NCBI RefSeq assembly: GCF_037975245.1 | Contig: NC_092572.1 | Location: 30,787,989-30,851,988 of the forward strand | Length of the DNA: 64,000 nucleotides | Direction: 5' to 3' | DNA from: Apostichopus japonicus | Lineage: Eukaryota > Echinodermata > Holothuroidea > Aspidochirotida > Stichopodidae | Shown: one piece after another, positions 57,421 through 64,000 of the stretch | How the letters are laid out: each line of letters opens with the position of its first letter | Numbering within the stretch: position 1 is the first letter of the stretch | Notes under the pieces: model-generated | Database searches by the model: none | What the model was told of the DNA's origin: nothing | What the model saw: only the letters and a program-made list of their open reading frames with translations | Translations under genes and position numbers: made by a program

Positions 57421-59735
57421 TATCGCATAATCGATTTATCGGTAACGCACTTTCGATTTATTGGTACCGCACATTCGATTTATCGGTATCGCATAATCGA
57501 TTTATCGGTACCGCACATTCGATTTATCGGTCAGGCTCAATCGATTTATCGGTACCACACATTCGATTTACCGGTATCTTACGTTCGATTTATCGGTACC
57601 GCACTTTCGATTGATCGGTACCGCACATTCAATTAATTGGTATCGCACTTTCGATTTATCGGTACCGCACTTTCGATTTACCTGTACCGCACCATCGATT
57701 TATCGGTACCGCACTTTCGATTTATCGGTACCGCTCATTCGATTTATCGGTATCGCACGTTCGTTTTATCGTTATCGCACGTTCGATTGATCGGTACCGC
57801 ACATTCGATTTATCGGTACCGCACATTCGATTTATCGGTCCCGCAACATCGATTTATCGGTACCACACATTCTATTTATCGGTATCGCACATTCTTTTCA
57901 TAGGTATCATAAATTCAATTTATCGGTACCGCACAATCGATGTATCGGTCACCCACAATCGATTCATTGGTACACCACTTTCATTTATCGGTACCGCATA
58001 TTCGATTAATCGGTACCGCACGTTCGATTTATCGGTACCGCTTATTCGATTTATCGGTAGTCTAAATTCGATTTATCGGTGTCGAATATTCTATTAATCG
58101 GTATCGCACATTCGATTAATCGGTACCGTACATTCCATTTATCGGTATCGTAAATTCGATTTATCGGTATCGCACATTCGATTTATCGGTATCGCATAAT
58201 CGATTTATCGGTACCGCACATTGGATTTATCGGTACCGCACATTCGATTAATCGGTATCGCACGTTCCATTAATCGGTATCAAACATTCGATTAATCGGT
58301 GACGCACAATCGATTTATCGGTAACGCATAATTGATTTATCGGTCCCGCACCATCGATTTATCGGTACCGCACATTCGATTTATCGGTAACGCACATTCG
58401 ATTTATTCGTATCGCACATCACATCTATCGGTACCGCACAATCGATTTATCGGTACCGCACATTCGATTTATCGGTCAGGCTCAATCGATTTATCGGTAC
58501 CACACATTCGATTTACCGGTATCTTACGTTCGATTTATCGGTACCGCACTTTCGATTGATCGGTACCGTAAATTCGATTTATCGGTATTGCAAATTCGAT
58601 TTATCGTTAACGCACATTCGATTTATCGGTCCCGCACAATCGATTTATCGGTAACGCACTTTCGATTTATTGGTACCGCACATTCGATTTATCGGTATCG
58701 CATAATCGATTTATCGGTAACGCACTTTCGATTTATTGGTACCGCACATTCGATTTATCGGTATCGCATAATCGATTTATCGGTACCGCACATTCGATTT
58801 ATCGGTCAGGCTCAATCGATTTATCGGTACCACACATTCGATTTACCTGTATCTTACGTTCGATTTATCGGTACCGCACTTTCGATTGATCGGTACCGCA
58901 CATTCAATTAATTGGTATCGCACTTTCGATTTATCGGTACCGCACTTTCGATTTACCTGTACCGCACCATCGATTTATCGGTACCGCACTTTCGATTTAT
59001 CGGTACCGCTCATTCGATTTATCGGTATCGCACGTTCGTTTTATCGTTATCGCACGTTCGATTGATCGGTACCGCACATTCGATTTATCGGTACCGCACA
59101 TTCGATTTATCGGTCCCGCAACATCGATTTATCGGTACCACACATTCTATTTATCGGTATCGCACATTCTTTTCATAGGTATCATAAATTCAATTTATCG
59201 GTACCGCACAATCGATGTATCGGTCACCCACAATCGATTCATTGGTACACCACTTTCATTTATCGGTACCGCATATTCGATTAATCGGTACCGCACGTTC
59301 GATTTATCGGTACCGCTTATTCGATTTATCGGTAGTCTAAATTCGATTTATCGGTGTCGAATATTCTATTAATCGGTATCGCACATTCGATTAATCGGTA
59401 CCGTACATTCCATTTATCGGTATCGTAAATTCGATTTATCGGTATCGCACATTCGATTTATCGGTATCGCATAATCGATTTATCGGTACCGCACATTGGA
59501 TTTATCGGTACCGCACATTCGATTAATCGGTATCGCACGTTCCATTAATCGGTATCAAACATTCGATTAATCGGTGACGCACAATCGATTTATCGGTAAC
59601 GCATAATTGATTTATCGGTCCCGCACCATCGATTTATCGGTACCGCACATTCGATTTATCGGTAACGCACATTCGATTTATTCGTATCACACATCACATC
59701 TATCGGTACCGCACAATCGATTTATCGGTACCGCA
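57421..59735 (+). repeat. 1,275-bp tandem duplication
   Basis: Bases 57421-58460 recur at 58696-59735 with an exact 1,275-bp offset, including the variants TAGGTATCATAAATTCAATT (57901 and 59176) and GTTCGTTTTATCG. The stretch between, 58461-58695, belongs to the first unit. The copies are almost identical. Confidence 0.9.
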
Positions 59736-61800
59736 CTTTCGATTTATCGGTATCGCACATTCAATTTATCGGTATCGTAAATTCGACTTATCGGTAGCGC
59801 ACATTCGATTTATCGGTACATCATATTCGAATAATGGGTATCGCACGTTCGATTATTCGGTATCGAACAATCGATTTATCGGTACCGCACGTTCGATTTA
59901 TCGGTAACGCACATTTGATTTATCGGTAACGCGCAATCTATTAATCAGTACCGTATATTCAATTTATCGGTATCGTAAATTCAATTTATCGGTATCGCAA
60001 ATTCGATTTATAGGTAACGCGCATTCGATTGATCGGTATCGCACATTCGAATTATTGGTACCGCACTATCGATTAATCGTTCTCGCACATTCTATTTATC
60101 GGTACCGCACATTCGATTAATCGGTTCCGTAAATTCGATTTATCGGTATCGCAAATTCGATTTATCGGTAACGAGCATTCGATTTATCGGTACCGTACAT
60201 TCCATTTATCGGTATCGTAAATTCGATGTATCGGTATCGCACATTCGATTCATCCGTACCGCACATTTTATTTATCGGTATCGTAAAATCGATTTATCGG
60301 TATCGAGCATTCGATTTATCGGTATCGCAAATTCGATTTATCGGTAGCGCACATTCGATTTATCGGTACATCACATTCGAATAATGGGTTTCGCACTTTC
60401 GATTTATTGGTATCGCATAATCGATTTATCGGTACCGCACATTCGATTTATCGGTACCGCACATTCGATTAACCGGTACCGCACAATCGAATTATCGGTA
60501 CCGCACATTCTATCTATCGCTATCATAAATTCGATTTATCGGAATCGCACATTCGATTTATCGGTATCGCACATTCGATTTATCGGCACCGCTATATTCG
60601 ATTTATCGGTATCGCACGTTCGATTTATCGGTATCGCACGTTCGATTTATCGGTCCCGCACCATCGATTTATCGGTACTACACATTCTATTTATCGGTAT
60701 CGCACATTCTTTTCATAGGTATCGTAAATTCGATTTATCGGTATCGCAAATTCGATTAATCGGTATCGCACGTTCCATTTATCGGTACCGCACAATCGAT
60801 TTATCGATACCGCACATTCGATTTATCGGTACCGTACATTCGATTTATCGGTAGTCTAAATTCGATTCATCGGTGTCGAGCATTCTATTAATCGGTATCG
60901 CACATTCGATTTGTCGGTACCGCACATTCGAATTATCGGTACCGCACATACTATTTATCGATATCGCACATTCTATTTATCGGTACCGCACAATCGATTT
61001 ATCCGTACCGCAATATCCATTAATCGTTCTCGCACATTCGATTTATCGGTACCGCACATTCGATATATCGGTAACGCATATTCGATTTATCGGTCCCGCA
61101 CTATCGGTTTATCGGTACCGCACATTCGATTTATCGGTATCGCACATTCTTTTCATAGGTATCGCAAATTCCATTTATCGGTCCTGCACAATCGAATTAT
61201 CGGTACCGCACATTCGATTTATCGGTAACGCACTTTAGATTTATTGGTACCGCACAATCGATTTATCGGTACAGCACTTTCGATTTATCGGTACCGCACA
61301 ATCGATTTATCGGAACCGTTTATTCGATTTATCGGTATCGTAAATTCTATTTATCGGTACCGCACATTCGATTAATCGGTTCCGTAAATTCAATTTATCG
61401 GTATCGCAAATTCGTTTTATCGGTAACGCGCTTTCGATTGATCGGTATCGCACATTCGAATTATTGGTACCGCATTATCGATTTTTCGGTAACGCACATT
61501 CGATTTATCGGTCCCGCACCATCGATTTATCGGTAACGCACTTTCGATTTATTGGTACCGCACATTCGATTTATCGGTATCGCATAATCGATTTATCGGT
61601 ACCGCACATTCGATTTATCGGTCAGGCTCAATCGATTTATCGGTACCACACATTCGATTTACCGGTATCTTACGTTCGATTTATCGGTACCGCACTTTCG
61701 ATTGATCGGTACCGTAAATTCGATTTATTGGTACCACAATATCGATTAATCGTTCTCGCACATTCTATTTATCGGTACCGCACATTCGATTAATCGGTTC
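59736..61800 (+). repeat. Array sub-block, copy of 18.4-20.2 kb
   Basis: Bases 59519-60668 match 18181-19330 (offset 41,338), and 60873 onward matches 19887 onward (offset 40,986). Bases 61464-61680 carry another 330-bp-type unit. No gene is seen. Confidence 0.87.
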
Positions 61801-62768
61801 CGTAAATTCGATCTATCGGTATCGCAAATTCGATTTATCGGTAACGCGCATTCGATTGATCGGTATCGCATAATCGATTTATCGGTACCGCACATTCGAT
61901 TTATCGGTCAGGCTCAATCGATTTATCGGTACCACACAATCGATTTATCGTTACCGTACATTTGATTTATCGGTATCGTAAATTCGATTTATCGGTACAG
62001 CACGTTCGATTTATTGGTACCGCACATTCGATTAATCGGTATAGCACGTTCGATTTATTGGTACCGCACATTCGATTTATCGGTACCGCACATTCGATTA
62101 ATCGGTATCGCACGTTCGATTAATCGGTATCAAACATTCGATTGATCGGTGCTGCACAATCGATTTATCGGTACCGCAATATCGAATAATGGGTATCGCA
62201 CATTCGATTTATCGGTCCCGCACCATCAATTTATCGGTACCGCACATTCGATTTATCGGTATCGCACATCCTTTTCATAGGTATCGTAAATTCGATCTAT
62301 CGGTATCGCAAATTCGATTTATCGGTAACGCGCATTCGATTGATCGGTATCGCATAATCGATTTATCGGTACCGCACATTCGATTTATCGGTCAGGCTCA
62401 ATCGATTTATCGGTACCACACAATCGATTTATCGTTACCGTACATTTGATTTATCGGTATCGTAAATTCGATTTATCGGTACAGCACGTTCGATTTATTG
62501 GTACCGCACATTCGATTAATCGGTATAGCACGTTCGATTTATTGGTACCGCACATTCGATTTATCGGTACCGCACATTCGATTAATCGGTATCGCACGTT
62601 CGATTAATCGGTATCAAACATTCGATTGATCGGTGCTGCACAATCGATTTATCGGTACCGCAATATCGAATAATGGGTATCGCACATTCGATTTATCGGT
62701 CCCGCACCATCAATTTATCGGTACCGCACATTCGATTTATCGGTATCGCACATCCTTTTCATAGGTAT
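61801..62768 (+). repeat. 484-bp (22-monomer) tandem duplication
   Basis: Bases 61801-62284 and 62285-62768 are two near-identical units. CGTAAATTCGATCTATCGG starts at 61801 and 62285. CCCGCACCATCAATTT occurs at 62217 and 62701. TCAGGCTCAATCG is present in both. They diverge at the end, where CTATCGG becomes TGATCGG. Confidence 0.92.
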
Positions 62769-62966
62769 CGTAAATTCGATTGATCGGTACCGCAAATTCG
62801 ATTTATCGGTCCCGCACAATCGATTTATCGGTATCGCACATTTGATTGATCGGTATCGCACATTCGATTTATCGGTAACGGACATTTGATTTATTCGTAT
62901 CGCACATCCGATTTATCGGTTCCGCAAATTCGATTTATCGGTCCTGCACAATCGAATTATCGGTAC
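62769..62966 (+). repeat. Last satellite monomers before the retrotransposon
   Basis: About 62803-62966 matches 57107-57270 with an offset of 5,696. In that uninterrupted copy the sequence after CGGTAC continues CACACAATCG as ordinary satellite. Here it stops abruptly after CGGTAC at 62966. The array was therefore cut by insertion here and did not end naturally. Confidence 0.93.
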
Positions 62967-63070
62967 TGTTGAAGGCTAAGATTAATAATAAACTCACCCC
63001 CAAACTTATGTTACTCTGCTTCCTCGATATTCCGCAATTCGCAGTGTCCACTCGAAGTTCGGGTCCAAAC

Positions 63071-63082
63071 AAAGATGGCGGC
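63071..63082 (-). promoter_or_regulatory. YY1-like site (GCCGCCATCTTT) in the LTR
   Basis: In element sense the LTR contains GCCGCCATCTTT, which fits the known binding core CCAT with a GCCGCC lead of YY1/Pleiohomeotic-type zinc fingers. It lies about 130 bp downstream of the TATA-like box in the same sense. The motif match is seen; use by a host factor is inferred. Confidence 0.35.
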
Positions 63083-63210
63083 GCCTAACGATATCTTCAC
63101 GTGTGTACAGTAAAACGTGGCTCACGTAATGGAGCCTCCATTCAGACTGACACTTAATCCAGGCCCGTCCTTCGTAGTAACTCACTGCTCTTCCTAACTG
63201 ATAAATGTTT

Positions 63211-63220
63211 ATTTATATAA
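63211..63220 (-). promoter_or_regulatory. TATA-like box in the LTR
   Basis: In element sense the sequence reads TTATATAAAT, then AAACAT. It sits in the second half of the LTR, upstream of the less A/T-rich part. It could be the LTR promoter's TATA box. The overlapping AATAAA could instead serve as a polyadenylation signal. I cannot tell these apart from sequence alone. Confidence 0.4.
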
Positions 63221-63649
63221 TAATTCGGTTACTTGTCCGAAACGTAATAATTGCTCGCTAGTAGTAATAACTGTAAATATGCTAGGGTCTGACTTGCTCG
63301 CTACCGCTGCGTATACAGTACTGTAACGGCTATGTAGCTCGCGGCGACGATGAATACAACTGCTCGTAGTCGCGGACTTGTAATAGATAATTGCGAGATG
63401 TAGGCTCGAATATGAAGAGATGAATGATGATGCCTTGACTGTATAAAATCTCCACTAATTACGCTCCAGCTACTGCTGAATATAGCGTTGATATGTAGTC
63501 GTTAATGAGGCTGATGATTAGTACATCTCTCCGGTATCAAATCTTACATGCAAGTGGTGTCACGCTGGAAGATGCATAGCGAGAAGAGTACTGCTGATTA
63601 CGCAAGGATGTGGGCAAGTCCATTATGCAAAAGGGTGATGATCACTACA

Positions 63650-63662
63650 GTAGCTCCCCCCT
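63650..63662 (-). other. Polypurine tract (plus-strand primer site)
   Basis: In element sense this is AGGGGGGAGCTAC, immediately upstream of the LTR start TGTAGTG. A purine run just before the 3' LTR is where plus-strand DNA synthesis starts in LTR retrotransposons. Its position between pol and the LTR fixes the LTR boundary at 63649. Confidence 0.85.
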
Positions 63663-63721
63663 AGATAGCTGAAGGATGAAGCAATCGATAACAAATAAAT
63701 AGTGATAGTTAGTCATGCTAA
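63663..63721 (-). other. Short spacer between pol stop and polypurine tract
   Basis: These 59 bp are A/T-rich and non-coding in element sense. There is no sign of an envelope-like third frame, so pol appears to be the last gene of the element. Confidence 0.7.
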
Positions 63722-64000
63722 TTAAACGTCAAACCTGATGACCTGTAAAAATTTCTTTGGCCAATGTACCTGACGTCCTGAACGAGTTTTGTATACTGGT
63801 CGCTCGGGTGGTGACGGCTTGGCTATGATTTGTTTAGACTTCGTAGCTGTCGCGTCCGACTCGGGGCTAGTAGAAATTTTAGCCCTACTAAACTTGTCGA
63901 AATCCTCGCTAAGATAAGCTACTTTTAATCGTTCTAAACTAACTGAATCCTCCTCACCGTTGATGTCTAATATAAAATATTTTGGTGTCCTCCTGATGAC
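63722..64000 (-). CDS. pol: Ty3/Gypsy polyprotein, C-terminal end of integrase (partial)
   Basis: These are the last 92 codons and a TAA stop (63722-63724); the frame runs off the right edge of the window. The first visible residues, TPKYFILDINGEEDSV followed by SLERLKVAYL, match the end of the GPY/F module in the C-terminal domain of Gypsy integrases, where a small beta-rich domain helps bind DNA. A lysine- and proline-rich linker follows, then the tail YKTRSGRQVHWPKKF, a form common in animal Gypsy polyproteins. No stop or frameshift breaks the visible part, so the copy may be fairly young. The protease, reverse transcriptase and catalytic integrase core would lie outside the window. The family assignment rests on motif recognition, not a search. 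Confidence 0.88.
   Translation of the reverse strand, partial: VIRRTPKYFILDINGEEDSVSLERLKVAYLSEDFDKFSRAKISTSPESDATATKSKQIIAKPSPPERPVYKTRSGRQVHWPKKFLQVIRFDV

Larger units (their letters stand above)
4955..62966 (+). repeat. Main 22-bp satellite array (58 kb, forward orientation)
   Basis: About 2,640 monomers lie head to tail with no orientation change and no foreign insertion. Consensus positions 1-22 are CGATTTATCG then GTACCGCACATT, with ten G/C of 22 and three CpGs. Common variants are CGATTAATCG, CGATTGATCG and CGAATTATCG in the first half, and GGTATCG, GGTAACG and GGTCCCG in the second. A few monomers are 20, 21 or 23 bp, for example the 23-bp one with GCTATATTCG and the 21-bp one with GCAAATTGATTT. 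The forward strand has no stop in any phase of the consensus. The many open frames are broken mainly where the second base of the central TT is A or G (TAA or TGA). I do not recognise the satellite as a named family. Confidence 0.98.
62967..63649 (-). mobile_element. 3' LTR of a Ty3/Gypsy retrotransposon
   Basis: This 683-bp unique sequence lies directly between the satellite and the polypurine tract. In element sense it runs from TGTAGTGATC (at 63649) to CCTTCAACA (at 62967), so it has the TGT...ACA ends expected of an LTR. It follows pol and the polypurine tract in that sense, so it is the 3' LTR. A TATA-like stretch lies inside. The other LTR and the rest of the element are beyond the window, so LTR identity and the target-site duplication cannot be tested. 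GGTAC or GTAC before 62967 is the candidate duplication. Confidence 0.85.

Noticed and set aside
329-62449. More than one hundred open reading frames of 60-329 codons across the array
   Set aside because: All translate to phases of the same 22-residue repeat from the 22-bp satellite and overlap each other in several frames. Most begin at TTG or other non-ATG codons. They follow from a stop-free repeat unit and are not genes.
4955-62966. CRISPR array
   Set aside because: Repeats directly abut each other with no unique spacers, and the flanks are eukaryotic transposable elements.
4955-62966. Telomeric repeat or CENP-B-type centromeric satellite
   Set aside because: The unit is not TTAGG-like and I find no sequence resembling the CENP-B box. 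A centromeric role is possible for any large satellite but nothing here shows it.
62967-63649. Solo LTR
   Set aside because: The LTR is directly joined to a polypurine tract and an open pol end on its sense-upstream side, so it belongs to a longer element.
63663-63721. Envelope-like gene after pol
   Set aside because: Only 59 bp separate the pol stop from the polypurine tract, so there is no room for another gene.

Overview
This window is almost entirely one tandem repeat: a 22-bp satellite covering about 62.2 of 64 kb (roughly 2,800 monomers). Read from its first CpG, the consensus is CGATTTATCG followed directly by GTACCGCACATT. It is eukaryotic, non-genic DNA. The right end carries the end of a Ty3/Gypsy LTR retrotransposon, and the left end carries two copies of a short non-autonomous DNA transposon (MITE). 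Together with a CpG-rich satellite showing little CpG decay, this suggests an animal genome, probably an invertebrate with little methylation of repeats. I cannot name the species. The only real coding sequence I can support is the last 92 codons of the retrotransposon polyprotein. All other open frames are by-products of a repeat whose forward strand has no stop codon in any phase.

Layout. 1-1018: satellite, forward. 1019-1403: MITE copy 1 (385 bp). 1404-4568: satellite in reverse orientation. 4569-4954: MITE copy 2 (386 bp), inverted relative to copy 1. 4955-62966: satellite, forward without a break, built from nested higher-order repeats (HORs). Examples are 132 bp x3, 330 bp, 484 bp, 507 bp in runs, 748 bp, 880 bp, 1,275 bp, 1,408/1,760 bp and 2,081 bp, plus long-range copies 15-41 kb apart. 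62967-63649: 683-bp 3' LTR, minus strand. 63650-63662: polypurine tract. 63722-64000: end of gypsy pol, minus strand.

The most informative event is at the left end. The 8-bp flanks of the two MITEs do not match as they stand. Turning the 3,165-bp interval between them back gives both copies perfect 8-bp target-site duplications (GCAAATTC and GGTACCGC), restores the satellite phase at both sites and makes the array one orientation throughout. This is base-level evidence for an inversion by recombination between two inverted MITE copies. An unoccupied paralogue of one insertion site survives inside the inverted block.

The monomer has internal order of its own. It holds two overlapping dyads (CGATTTATCG and CGGTACCG) and three CpGs at positions 1-2, 9-10 and 15-16. 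Much of the variation falls between these CpGs, often at the same few positions. HOR boundaries were found by matching diagnostic variant monomers by eye. Offsets are exact where stated; outer limits are approximate.
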